Positions 8,194 to 16,916 of a stretch of DNA of 64,000 nt are shown here, piece by piece. Source of the stretch: a virus; the IMG/VR virus record IMGVR_UViG_3300009684_000032, positions 1 through 64,000 of that record. The stretch is one strand, 5' to 3'. Under the pieces are notes generated by a model. The model did not search any database and was not told the origin of the DNA. It was given only the letters and a program-made list of their open reading frames with translations. The stretch's first letter is position 1, and each line of letters opens with the position of its first letter. A program made the translations under genes and the position numbers.

Positions 8194-10686
8194 TCACCAC
8201 TTTACATTCCACTGCAAGGTATTACCAGTTGCAGGATTAGTTTGTCGATTGATAGTGTAACCCAAATTGGTAAAGTAGGCAATCACAGTGTCCATACGTT
8301 CTGCATATGGGCGTGTTAAGTTGGGATCGCTTGGCGTTTGATTCTGCCAAATTAACCAATAATCCCTACTAGAAGCATAGGGTTGTATAGTCATTGTGCC
8401 AGTGCCGTAGCCTATGGTAGCAGTTGCAGTTGCAGCGTTACCAATCAAGTTATGCGGCGCACTGATGGCAACTGTGGGCGCAGCAGTGTATCCGTCACCT
8501 GAGCTTGTTATCACTATGCTGTCTATGCTAAAACCACGTGTAACTGTGGTAGTTGGTTGAATAGGTGCAGCAGTCTCACCTGCACCTGGTATGACATTGA
8601 CCTGAGGCGCACTGGTGTATTTGCTGCCGCCGTTGGTTACTACAATTTGCGATACGCTTGTGCTATACAGGCTGACATTGGCAGTTGCAGCACCGCCAAT
8701 TGAAACAGTGGGAATGCTGGTATAGTTTTGTCCATAGTCAGTAATGCTGAGATAATCCACAGTTGTAGGTCGCAATTCTGCATAAGCTGCGGCATCGTGA
8801 CCGTCGCCGTCAATAATAACAGTGGGTGCTAATATGTAACCACTACCTTCGAAAGTGACATCTATACTAACAATTTGCCCACCAACAATCACTGGTACCG
8901 CAGTTGCATTAACACCATGCTCTGTTACGAAAATAACAGTTGCAGTTGTATAGCCAGAGCCAGTGTTGCTGACATTTACATATTGTACACCGGTTGCAGA
9001 TAATGTAGAGGAAATTGCCGCACCACTACCGCTGGTTATGGTAACAGTTGGAATTGCAGTGTAATTTGTACCAGGTGCAGTAATTACCACACTGCTTACA
9101 GAACTTGCAGACATTGTGGCATATGCACTAGCACCGTAGCCTGTTAGATCATTTGGTGTTATAAGAACTGTAGGGGGCGCAGTGTAACCTGTGCCACCCG
9201 ACGACACTATGATATTGCCAATTCCTGCTGTTAGATTAAAACTTGCTGCCTGGCCAGTGCCGCCATAGACTGCATTATAATCCATAACTGGTAATATGCT
9301 GTAAGATCCGCTGGTTTGCAATGTGTACAGCACAATCTGTCCTTGCAATCCCACTTCGTCAACCATAATTGTTGCAGAATCAGTCCCAGAGCCGCCTGCA
9401 ATAATCAGCACATCACCTTTGCTATATTGGCTACCGGCGCCTCCTGTGGCAAGCACAGCAGATATTATATCCATGTATACTGCTGATACAGTTGCACCTG
9501 CACCAGCAGATGTTATACCCACACCTGGTGGGCTGATATATGTTGCACCGCCATTGTTTAACAGCGTTACGTTACCTATACCTGTTGGCACCAAATATGG
9601 AACAGCAGTTGCACCACTGCCGCTTGATATTGTTATAGTTGGTGCAAATGTATAGTTGCTACCTGTGCTTGTGACAGGTATGCTGGATATAACACCGCCG
9701 GCCAAAACTGTAGTTGCAGTAGCCCCTGTGCCACCGCCGCCAGTAATAGTCACAATAGGCGGTGCAGTGTATTGTCCGCCAACGTTTGCAACTGCAATAG
9801 AAGCAATTCCCATATTAAGTGTTAAGGTACAGCCAGTTCCGCCGCCAGGCGATACTGTAGTAGACACACCTGATAGTGTTGGCAATGCAGAATAATTACC
9901 ATATCCATACAATCTCACTGTTGCCACTATGCCGCCACTGCCTATAGATGTAACTAATGCAGTGGTTGCACTGCCTGTGCCGCCCACTACAGTAAGAAGA
10001 TCGTTTACGCGATAATTAACGCCGCCGGCTGCAACAACTACTGATATAGCTTGGAATGTCACTGCACCTGCTGCTGCGCCAGATCCCTGTGCAACAACTG
10101 TTACACTTGGCACATAGTGATATCCACTACCTTGATAACTAACTGAAATGTAAGATATATCGCCGTATGGTGCAAGTATGGCCTGTGCAGTTGCTTGTAC
10201 AGTTGCATTTCCGCCTGTTAACACAACAGTTGGAGTATAGGTATAGCCTGTGCCTTGATTGGTCAATGTGATGCTGTTAACACCAGATACCAAATCAATA
10301 CTGATAGGACGTTTTGCTAACGCATCTTGTTTTGATGTTGCAAGCTTAACAGTATTTGTGTCTACATATATGATGTAATATATAGTATCGGTAGTTAGAG
10401 GACTTGGCAATTGTCCAGAACTGTAAACCAATACTTCGTCGCCTGTATTATAACCGTGCCCTGCCACTTCAAATGTGTTTGCAGTGTTATCTATACTGTA
10501 AACAGGAGTACTGATAGCAACAGTCTGTGTCATAGGCGAATCGCCATTTACCAATGCATTATAATAACCAGTGCGTACTGCTTCTAATATAGAGCTACTA
10601 ACCGCAGTACCTTCATCGAATACCACACGTTCTCGTATTGGATTTTGTCTAGCTTCTGCCGCAGTAATGAATATGCTATTAGCCAT
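8194..10686 (-). CDS. Large virion protein with many 'GSGYT-AP-V-I' beta repeats
   Basis: The 830-residue protein opens with MANSIFITAAEARQNP and a short helical region, then contains well over a dozen degenerate units of about 35-45 residues ending in patterns such as GSGYTAAPTVAI or GTNYTAIPTVTI, separated by Ala/Gly/Thr-rich strands. Its C-terminus (SSRDYWLIWQNQTPSDPNLTRPYAERM...) is a distinct domain. Similar repeat proteins in marine T4-like phages are annotated as structural; this one is likely a fibre or baseplate protein. Residues 75-115 (GHGYNTGDEVLVYSS) resemble a separate fibre module. The plus-strand protein at 26835-27950 carries related repeats. Confidence 0.75.
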   Translation of the reverse strand: MANSIFITAAEARQNPIRERVVFDEGTAVSSSILEAVRTGYYNALVNGDSPMTQTVAISTPVYSIDNTANTFEVAGHGYNTGDEVLVYSSGQLPSPLTTDTIYYIIYVDTNTVKLATSKQDALAKRPISIDLVSGVNSITLTNQGTGYTYTPTVVLTGGNATVQATAQAILAPYGDISYISVSYQGSGYHYVPSVTVVAQGSGAAAGAVTFQAISVVVAAGGVNYRVNDLLTVVGGTGSATTALVTSIGSGGIVATVRLYGYGNYSALPTLSGVSTTVSPGGGTGCTLTLNMGIASIAVANVGGQYTAPPIVTITGGGGTGATATTVLAGGVISSIPVTSTGSNYTFAPTITISSGSGATAVPYLVPTGIGNVTLLNNGGATYISPPGVGITSAGAGATVSAVYMDIISAVLATGGAGSQYSKGDVLIIAGGSGTDSATIMVDEVGLQGQIVLYTLQTSGSYSILPVMDYNAVYGGTGQAASFNLTAGIGNIIVSSGGTGYTAPPTVLITPNDLTGYGASAYATMSASSVSSVVITAPGTNYTAIPTVTITSGSGAAISSTLSATGVQYVNVSNTGSGYTTATVIFVTEHGVNATAVPVIVGGQIVSIDVTFEGSGYILAPTVIIDGDGHDAAAYAELRPTTVDYLSITDYGQNYTSIPTVSIGGAATANVSLYSTSVSQIVVTNGGSKYTSAPQVNVIPGAGETAAPIQPTTTVTRGFSIDSIVITSSGDGYTAAPTVAISAPHNLIGNAATATATIGYGTGTMTIQPYASSRDYWLIWQNQTPSDPNLTRPYAERMDTVIAYFTNLGYTINRQTNPATGNTLQWNVKW

Positions 10687-11017
10687 TTTTCACGCTCTTC
10701 TTTGCTGCACTAGATGCCATTTGGGAAACTTTTTGTTTGCTGAAATCTGCTTCTACATCAGACGCTGTTTCAGGCGGTTCTTCTTGTTGTAATATAACTT
10801 GATCTGGTGCAATGCGTACAATGCCTGCTTGGTCCTTGAGTGTGTCCATAACCCAACGCCTGTCAGCGTCAAAACCTTGATTATGGAGCACACTCAGTAT
10901 TTCTGTCATAGGTATACTAGCCGCATCCTTGCTTCTGTAGACTGTAACAAGATCCATAATGGCATTTTGTGCCTCTTCTGGTGTACTTGGCAGGCTTGCA
11001 ATTTCCTTATAACGCAC
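10679..11017 (-). CDS. Conserved T4-like phage hypothetical, 112 residues
   Basis: I chose the GTG at 11017, which gives the N-terminus (M)RYKEIASLPSTPEEAQNAIMDLV. AAAAGG lies 8 bases upstream and the neighbouring gene ends just before it at 11031. An in-frame TTG at 11053 would add 12 residues but lacks a good ribosome site. The folded part (IPMTEILSVLHNQGFDADRRWVMDTLKD) looks like a small winged or helical domain. The tail is Lys/Ala-rich. Related proteins occur in other marine T4-like phages without a known role. The gene overlaps the next one by 8 bases. Confidence 0.7.
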   Translation of the reverse strand: MRYKEIASLPSTPEEAQNAIMDLVTVYRSKDAASIPMTEILSVLHNQGFDADRRWVMDTLKDQAGIVRIAPDQVILQQEEPPETASDVEADFSKQKVSQMASSAAKKSVKNG

Positions 11018-11030
11018 TGTATTAACCTTT

Positions 11031-14000
11031 TCAGTTAGATGCTGCTCTATCAAAATGTGCAGGACCTATTAGTTTTGCCTTTACATTACTGTTGAGTTGT
11101 ACCCAATAATCACGTGCTTGCTGATCCTTAAAGAACTTGTAATCACGGTTGCCGTTTGCACTTTCAACCATTACACCCCATGGATTAGCAGCTTTGGCCT
11201 GTGCAAATCTATAAGCTTTACGTTCTTGTGCAATTGCTTCTTTCATTTGACGACGGCTGTCCGCATTGTATGCATCAATTTGATCTTCAAGCTTTGTTAT
11301 CATGTTTGCGGTTTCGTTGATCTTATTTTGAAGTACATCACCTTCGAGACCTTGTCCCTGCATCAACACATCGTTGCCACGTCCTTCATTTACCATAGCA
11401 GCAAATTCTGTTCGGTGTGCAGCCAAGAATGACTCCAATTGCAGTTTGCCCTTGCGTGCTGTTTCCAGCATGCCACTTAGACGTGCAATACTTTCGTCTG
11501 TCTTGTCTATACCACGTGCAATTCGATGTCCACGGGTGATAACTTTCTTAGGTAGATCTTTTGCAGGCTTGTCTGGATTCATACCAGCTTCTTTCTTAGC
11601 TTGCCACATACCTATTGCATAGGGACTTTTGGCTTTGGCTTCTGCAACTTTCTTTTTGTCGGCTGCTGCTTTCTTCATTGGCTCTTTCTTGTTGCCGTCC
11701 TTGTCAAGATCAAGGAAGTCTGGCTTGGCTTTTTTAGCTTCAGCAACCTTTTTAACAGGTGCTTTTGCTTTGTCGGCTGCTGCTTTCTTCATTGGCTCTT
11801 TCTTGTTGCCGTCTTTGTCAAGGTCAAGAAAGTCTGGCTTGGCGCTTTTAGCTTCGTTTACCTTTTCATCATGCTCTATGTCTTTGGCAACTCTGCGGCC
11901 AGCACGTTCTGCTTTGCTATCTTCTGCACCACGCTTGGCACCATGTATGCCGTCTTTTTTGCGCTCGTCGTATTCGATGTCTTTGGCTACTTTGCGACCT
12001 GCACGTTCGGCGCGGTTATCTTTAGTATTAGTGCCTTCGTTTACAGGGGGAGTAGTACCTGCGTCATTGAGATATGTGTCTCTGAGATTTTGTAGCTGTT
12101 GAAAGTTTCCTACATCGGCGTAACCATCTAGTTGGCTAAGTTCATGGGCAGCATACTGGTCGCCCTTGGCCGCCGCCGCAGCTAGAGCTTGGCCAAGCGG
12201 AGTGTCCTTAACAGAGGACAGGCTGGCATATCCAACACCACCTGCTACACCAAGTGCTGCAAGCAACTTAACTATGGAACCCAGCGCACCTTCATTGACA
12301 TTTTCTTTGATCTTGCCGAACTTGTCTTTTTGTTTAGCACGAATTGCAAAGTTGATTTGCTTTACTTCTGTTTGTTCAGCAGCAGTACGAGTGGCTTTAT
12401 CCATTAGTGTTTTATGACGAGCTTTGAGTTTAGCCAATGTCCAGCCATCCCACTTGCCTTTGTCCTTTTCAGCAGTTTTCATGTCGGTGTCCCACTTTTC
12501 GCCAAGTCTACGACGACGTGCTTCTGCCAATTCAGCAGGTGCGCCCCCTGGTGCAGGAGGTGCAGTCTTTTTAGCACGACCCAATGGTTCCCCACCGCCT
12601 GCTGCCGACGGAGTTGTACCTAGTCCATCCGACTCTTCATCTTCGGGTGCTTCGACACCTGCTTCTTCACCGGGTTCAACTTCTGCTGGCAGATTTTCAA
12701 TATCTGTTGCACCGGCGCCGGGTACGCCGCCGTTTTGCAATGCAAGCACTGCATCATCGCTTTGATCTTTAGCTTCTTGAGTAGCTGTTAACAATGTATC
12801 CAGCTGAGCTTTCATAACAGTATTATACGCATCTGCTACTTCTGGACCAAACTGAGTTTTCATAGTATCTACAAGAGGCATCAATTCGTCCACGCCCATA
12901 CGTGCAACTTTTTCTGCCATAGTTTGTAAATCGTCACTGATGCTCTTTGCAGCAATCAACGTTTCTGCTTGCTGTAAATCCTGCTCGGCATTGTCAAATG
13001 ATTCTTTTACTGTTTTCTTTTTTTGCTTGCTGCTGAATGGATGTGCATCCGCATTCTTATGCTGCTCTTTGGCATTGGCTGCGGTAAAGAACATACCACG
13101 ATTGAATTTTGGATCCATTTTTGCAAACACGTCTGCATGATGTTTTGCCATGTGATGTCTTGCTCCCGCATCTGAATGTCGTTTAATTAAATCTGCTACC
13201 AATTTAAAGTCTTTACGTGCAACTGCTTCACGCAATCCGTATCTGCGACTTTCTGCAAGGTCAAAATGCTCAGCAGCATGTCGTTCAAAGTTCTTATAAT
13301 CCAAATAGTGCTTGGCTGAACTAATACCTTCACTGGCAGTTGTCAGCTTCATTGCTACCCAGCCTTCAAGCTTGTCACCTGGCTGGATCATATGGAATAG
13401 TTTCACACTGTATTCAAAAATTTCAACCAAGTTAGCACGGGCTGTACTGCCAGTTGCTTCTTCCATCTCCATGTCATCTTCGGCAAGTTCTGTAAAATCA
13501 GGCTGCTCACTGCGACCTGGTAATTGATCAGGTTCAAACTTAGTGTAATAATCCAAGTAATGATATATCTTGTCTAGATACATGGCATCGGTTGTCAATG
13601 CTGCTGCGATCCACGGCTCTACATCTTCATCTGGACGTATCATTTTAAGCATGTCCATTGCATATTTTGCATTGCGATAGAGTTCGCTTCTTGCCATGCT
13701 GGCTTGGTAATCGTGATTTTGCATATGACTTTCAGCAATACGCTTGCTTGCAGACTCTCTAACTGTATATTGCTTGTTTCTCACTGTAAATTTGTCCTTG
13801 TGTGCTGATCTTGCGGCTGCTAATGCCCCTGAAAATTCATTTCCCTCGTCTGTAACAACAGTATCATGTGCGGATGAATCGCCGCCTATTCCATACTTTT
13901 TTGCCAATTCAACTAATTCCGGGAATCGTTGTGCGAATTCTGGGTCTACATCTGACATGCCGTCATCTGTTTCTGTCATTTCATCTGATGCTGACATGTC

Positions 14001-14600
14001 TAATTCGTCGTCGGCGTGATGTTTTTTGTATAATTTAATTCCAACTCGCAGTGCGTGTATGTCTTCTTTAGCATGTCTACGATCTGTATCATCATTCATT
14101 GAATCATTTGCACGAGTTTCGTAATGATCTATCAGATCATTGATTGTTTGGTAACTGCCTTCTTCTCCAACACGGGTTAGTTCGTTACCCACACGACTGA
14201 AACTGTTTAAAATTTTAAGCTGTGTTTCATCATCAGTTGATGCAGTTTCGGCAAAGTTCATCAGCCAATATCCCACATTGGCTGGAACAATTTCCTCTTC
14301 TATATCAAAACTCTCGTTTAACTTACGAGGACGTCTGCGTGGTGCGATTTCTTTTAGGTACAAGCGTGTTGCTTCTACTATCAACATATGCTTGGCATAA
14401 TCTGGATTTGAATGCCAATTATTAAATGCACCTTCTTGCACGATGTTGGTTTTTAAAACTTCGCTGATATTCTGTATCGTTGTTATTTCATCCACAGATG
14501 ACTCATCGAGCTTTAAATCAAAACTATGCACATGCTTCAACGTATGTAGTATTTGATTTAATCTGTGCCTCGATGATGTACTAACGTCGTCTACGAACAT
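11031..14600 (-). CDS. Giant modular virion-associated protein, 1189 residues
   Basis: A long, polar, multi-module protein. The N-terminus is a helical domain (residues 1-110). Several LNE-SF, VNE-GA and LGE-K sites resemble gp21-type prohead-protease cleavage sites. Residues about 600-680 are acidic and Pro/Gly-rich. A basic helical module follows (TLAKLKARHKTLMDKATR). Two copies of PDFLDLDKDGNKKEPMKKAA, with a D-x-D-x-D-G calcium-loop-like motif, and two copies of 'RAERAGR-VAKDIE' come next. The C-terminus is helical. ATG at 14600 has AGGAGAGG upstream. A CTAAATA late-promoter variant lies near 14652. I infer an internal or scaffold-associated head protein that is cut during maturation. Function unproven. 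Confidence 0.7.
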   Translation of the reverse strand: MFVDDVSTSSRHRLNQILHTLKHVHSFDLKLDESSVDEITTIQNISEVLKTNIVQEGAFNNWHSNPDYAKHMLIVEATRLYLKEIAPRRRPRKLNESFDIEEEIVPANVGYWLMNFAETASTDDETQLKILNSFSRVGNELTRVGEEGSYQTINDLIDHYETRANDSMNDDTDRRHAKEDIHALRVGIKLYKKHHADDELDMSASDEMTETDDGMSDVDPEFAQRFPELVELAKKYGIGGDSSAHDTVVTDEGNEFSGALAAARSAHKDKFTVRNKQYTVRESASKRIAESHMQNHDYQASMARSELYRNAKYAMDMLKMIRPDEDVEPWIAAALTTDAMYLDKIYHYLDYYTKFEPDQLPGRSEQPDFTELAEDDMEMEEATGSTARANLVEIFEYSVKLFHMIQPGDKLEGWVAMKLTTASEGISSAKHYLDYKNFERHAAEHFDLAESRRYGLREAVARKDFKLVADLIKRHSDAGARHHMAKHHADVFAKMDPKFNRGMFFTAANAKEQHKNADAHPFSSKQKKKTVKESFDNAEQDLQQAETLIAAKSISDDLQTMAEKVARMGVDELMPLVDTMKTQFGPEVADAYNTVMKAQLDTLLTATQEAKDQSDDAVLALQNGGVPGAGATDIENLPAEVEPGEEAGVEAPEDEESDGLGTTPSAAGGGEPLGRAKKTAPPAPGGAPAELAEARRRRLGEKWDTDMKTAEKDKGKWDGWTLAKLKARHKTLMDKATRTAAEQTEVKQINFAIRAKQKDKFGKIKENVNEGALGSIVKLLAALGVAGGVGYASLSSVKDTPLGQALAAAAAKGDQYAAHELSQLDGYADVGNFQQLQNLRDTYLNDAGTTPPVNEGTNTKDNRAERAGRKVAKDIEYDERKKDGIHGAKRGAEDSKAERAGRRVAKDIEHDEKVNEAKSAKPDFLDLDKDGNKKEPMKKAAADKAKAPVKKVAEAKKAKPDFLDLDKDGNKKEPMKKAAADKKKVAEAKAKSPYAIGMWQAKKEAGMNPDKPAKDLPKKVITRGHRIARGIDKTDESIARLSGMLETARKGKLQLESFLAAHRTEFAAMVNEGRGNDVLMQGQGLEGDVLQNKINETANMITKLEDQIDAYNADSRRQMKEAIAQERKAYRFAQAKAANPWGVMVESANGNRDYKFFKDQQARDYWVQLNSNVKAKLIGPAHFDRAASN
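11660..11845 (-). repeat. In-frame tandem duplication, offset 114 bp
   Basis: Two near-identical stretches of about 65 bases, 114 bases (38 codons) apart, encode the duplicated DLDKDGNKKEPMKKAAADK segment of the 1189-residue protein. They differ mostly at third codon positions. Confidence 0.8.
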
Positions 14601-14651
14601 GATAAACCTCTCCTGGCTGGGAACGCCGTATTATATAGATTGCTAGGTTTA

Positions 14652-14658
14652 TTTAGCG
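14652..14658 (-). promoter_or_regulatory. Possible late promoter variant, CTAAATA
   Basis: GCTAAATAA on the minus strand lies about 52 bases before the ATG at 14600. CTAAATA variants occur in front of other genes in this window (near 18317 and 44212). Confidence 0.35.
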
Positions 14659-14684
14659 GAATCTAGGAGATATGTTAGACGATA

Positions 14685-15002
14685 TCAAAGACTAAAACTA
14701 GTACCACAGCCACAAGTGCTTGTTGCCTCTGGTATTTCTATTGTGAAATAGGATCCCGCCAAGTCTAATTTGTAATCAACCGTAGCAGTATCCAACAATT
14801 GGTAACTCATGCTGTCGATGACAACTGGACCTTTTGCAGTATCTACAACTATATCATCGTTTTCAACCACAGTTGTCCAGCTAAATGTTTTTTCAAATCC
14901 GTTACATCCACCTGCACGAATTTCGATGCGAGGATTACCTGCTACAGTTGTACGCAATTCTGCGAAACGATTAACGGCCCGTTCTGTTATATTAATTGCC
15001 AT
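14685..15002 (-). CDS. A-type Fe-S cluster carrier (IscA/ErpA/HesB-like)
   Basis: The 105-residue protein has the size and all three conserved cysteines of A-type iron-sulfur carriers. One is in IRAGGCNGFEKTF, and two are in the C-terminal STCGCGTSFSL. Between them, VVIDSMSYQLLDTATVDYKLDLAGSYFTI is the typical central segment. Such proteins deliver Fe-S clusters to client enzymes. The window encodes at least five radical SAM enzymes that need 4Fe-4S clusters, which makes this an apt accessory gene. It overlaps the upstream gene by 11 bases. Which of IscA, ErpA or SufA it is closest to cannot be told by eye. Confidence 0.9.
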   Translation of the reverse strand: MAINITERAVNRFAELRTTVAGNPRIEIRAGGCNGFEKTFSWTTVVENDDIVVDTAKGPVVIDSMSYQLLDTATVDYKLDLAGSYFTIEIPEATSTCGCGTSFSL

Positions 15003-15651
15003 TTATCAATATCCGTTTCAATTCAGATTTAACATTCATTGCTTGGTCTAGGGCTTTTTGATACTTGGTTGCATAGATATCTTCTTTTATCATGTCGCCT
15101 GCACGTTCTGCTTTACGATGTCTTATTTTAGCAGACATTGCATCTACTCTATGACTTGTATAACGGCTGTCTACTTCAAACAATTTGTTAACTCGCGGAT
15201 CATTGACAAATTTGTTATCATTTAACAATTTTACTACACCTAGTGCAACTTCGTACAGTGTAATATCATCTGCAATCACAGTACCAGATGCTGCATGTTC
15301 TATACAATAATATTGTTTACCTGCAATTCTGCGTTCGTTTGTTAATATGCCTATTTTATAACCGCCTACATTAACTGCACGATCTGTACGGCTGGTCATT
15401 ATGTCCATTTTTGTTTCCACATCGCCATTGCTTTCCAGCATTACCTGATGTGTAACTTTGTTGAGTTTTTCTAAAACATTGGCCATTGCATTGATTTCGC
15501 CCTGTGTAATAACACCCGGACCACTTATTTCAATAGCTTCGTTCATCTGTTTCGAATTGCCGTAACTAACAGCCGGTGGCGGTGTTTCGCCATTCATTAT
15601 GGCCATCATTCTGGCCATTGCTTCGCGTTCTGCATCAGTGACGTTTGCCAT
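14992..15651 (-). CDS. Hypothetical protein, 219 residues
   Basis: Not recognised. The N-terminal third is helical and Met-rich (DAEREAMARMMAIMNG). The middle (VGGYKIGILTNERRIAGKQYYCIEHAASGTVIADDITLYEVALGVVKLLNDN) looks like a small alpha/beta domain. The C-terminus is basic and helical with RHRKAERAGDMI, which echoes the RAERAGR repeat of the 1189-residue protein. The ATG at 15651 overlaps the upstream TGA by one base; a TTG just before it is less likely. The coupling and shared motif suggest a head-associated role, but this is inference. Confidence 0.65.
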   Translation of the reverse strand: MANVTDAEREAMARMMAIMNGETPPPAVSYGNSKQMNEAIEISGPGVITQGEINAMANVLEKLNKVTHQVMLESNGDVETKMDIMTSRTDRAVNVGGYKIGILTNERRIAGKQYYCIEHAASGTVIADDITLYEVALGVVKLLNDNKFVNDPRVNKLFEVDSRYTSHRVDAMSAKIRHRKAERAGDMIKEDIYATKYQKALDQAMNVKSELKRILINGN

Positions 15652-15881
15652 CAATCTCTCTCCGCATATCCTACATCATTAAAGGAATAATATACTTTAC
15701 CCTCAATTACTGCGCGATCCAAAACTCCTCTAAACACTAATTGTCTAGCAAGTTCGCGTTCACGCTCATTTAGTTCTTTACGAAGTAACGGTTCATTGTG
15801 TCCTCTAACACGTTCCATTACAAGCATTTCATCATTGCTAACTGGTACCATTAGTCCACCAGTTATCTCTATAAATTTCAT
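15651..15881 (-). CDS. Small hypothetical protein, 76 residues
   Basis: Starts MKFIEITGGLMVPVSNDEMLVMERVRGHNEPLLRKELNERERELARQLVFRGVLDR and looks like a compact winged-helix-type fold, with a strand, charged helices, then VIEGKVYYSF as a hairpin. The ATG overlaps the upstream stop as TAATG, and its stop overlaps the next start. No family name can be given. Confidence 0.65.
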   Translation of the reverse strand: MKFIEITGGLMVPVSNDEMLVMERVRGHNEPLLRKELNERERELARQLVFRGVLDRAVIEGKVYYSFNDVGYAERD

Positions 15882-16627
15882 TACAATGCTCCTGGTGTAC
15901 CAGGAGTTCCTGGATTTGCAGGCACCGCTGCGGGATTTGCACTGGTCATAGTCTGTGCAGTTTTAATTAAATCTGCACCCATCACTGCCAGTGTGTTTAG
16001 AGTTTGAAGTTTTTGACGACCTACAACTGTCTGTGGTGGGTTAGCACTTACAGTTTTACCTATAGTAGCAAGCAACGCACCGATTGTGTATAATCTTGCA
16101 GCTTCCTCGTTGCCTTTGTATTGCGGTAGATTAACTGCTTGTTGTACCATTCTGTCTAGCATATCATCACTGGCAGCTTCTGTTACCGCAGACTGTTCAA
16201 CAATAGTAGAACCTGTTTGTTCTAATCCTGCAAGTTGCATCATACGATTTATGGCAGGCATTCCTATAACACTGCCCATTGCTCCGCCCATTGCACCTTC
16301 TGCGACTAACTTATTCAATTTGTTTTCATTTACCATTGTTAAATGCCCATTAAGCATGATGCCGACCGATTTATGAGGCCCTTGCGGAATCTTGACTATT
16401 GTTTCTATGTTTTCGTATAGTACCCTGTCGCCCACTTCAAACATGGGTTGATCGCCTGCATTTGCTAATTCAGTATGACTCAATGGATGTTTAGCTCGTC
16501 GGCTAAATCGGTCTATTGTAGTTTCATAAAGACCTTCGGCACCTGTAAGATCAACCTGCGTGTATTTCTTAGGTTTTTTCATGGTATCCTCCTCTGACAC
16601 AATATAATCAGCCAATCGAAATCTCAT
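15881..16627 (-). CDS. Hypothetical protein with capsid-targeting-like start, 248 residues
   Basis: The N-terminus MRFRLADYIVSE-ED resembles a T4-like capsid-targeting peptide, although V-S-E is not an ideal gp21 site. A small SH3/KOW-like beta region follows (MFEVGDRVLYENIETIVKIPQGPHKSVGIML). Then come a Gly/Met-rich segment and a helical domain, ending in a Pro/Gly tail (PANPGTPGTPGAL). The ATG lies one base after the stop of the small upstream gene. It is probably a minor internal head protein. Function unknown. Confidence 0.65.
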   Translation of the reverse strand: MRFRLADYIVSEEDTMKKPKKYTQVDLTGAEGLYETTIDRFSRRAKHPLSHTELANAGDQPMFEVGDRVLYENIETIVKIPQGPHKSVGIMLNGHLTMVNENKLNKLVAEGAMGGAMGSVIGMPAINRMMQLAGLEQTGSTIVEQSAVTEAASDDMLDRMVQQAVNLPQYKGNEEAARLYTIGALLATIGKTVSANPPQTVVGRQKLQTLNTLAVMGADLIKTAQTMTSANPAAVPANPGTPGTPGAL

Positions 16628-16628
16628 G

Positions 16629-16790
16629 TTATTCGTACCTCGGCGATTTGATTGGGAACATGGGTTTTGCCTGCGAGTGCATATCCACCGGCGGCGGTAG
16701 GTCTTTGGTGACCTTTTTCAGTGTACCATCTTTGCGAACCCAAACTTTTTTGGTTCTAGCAATATTATTGAATACTTCATCTAGCAGCAT
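16629..16790 (-). CDS. Small basic protein, 53 residues
   Basis: Sequence MLLDEVFNNIARTKKVWVRKDG... through to FPIKSPRYE. AAGGAG lies 7 bases before the ATG, and an AATAAATA late promoter lies about 20 bases upstream. The stop is one base from the next start (TAACATG), a tight coupling that supports real translation. It is basic, with a Pro-rich middle. No family recognised. Confidence 0.65.
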   Translation of the reverse strand: MLLDEVFNNIARTKKVWVRKDGTLKKVTKDLPPPVDMHSQAKPMFPIKSPRYE

Positions 16791-16808
16791 GTGATGCTCC
16801 TTATTTGA

Positions 16809-16816
16809 TATTTATT
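16809..16816 (-). promoter_or_regulatory. T4-like late promoter, AATAAATA
   Basis: Minus-strand AATAAATA with AAGGAG and the ATG of the 53-residue gene following within 27 bases. It probably starts a transcript that runs through the coupled genes down to 14685. Confidence 0.6.
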
Positions 16817-16867
16817 GGAAATGTCGCATATTTTGTCATTGTATTGATAAAATGTATCATGCAAAGA

Positions 16868-16893
16868 AAAAGGGCACCAAACGGTGCCCTTTT
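16868..16893 (-). terminator. Rho-independent terminator
   Basis: A perfect 11-base stem (AAAAGGGCACC with GGTGCCCTTTT) around an AAAC loop, followed on the minus strand by TTTC. It sits 24 bases after the stop of the 16917-17705 gene and isolates that gene from the one below. Confidence 0.9.
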
Positions 16894-16916
16894 CTCAGTG
16901 TATAAGCTGTCGACTA

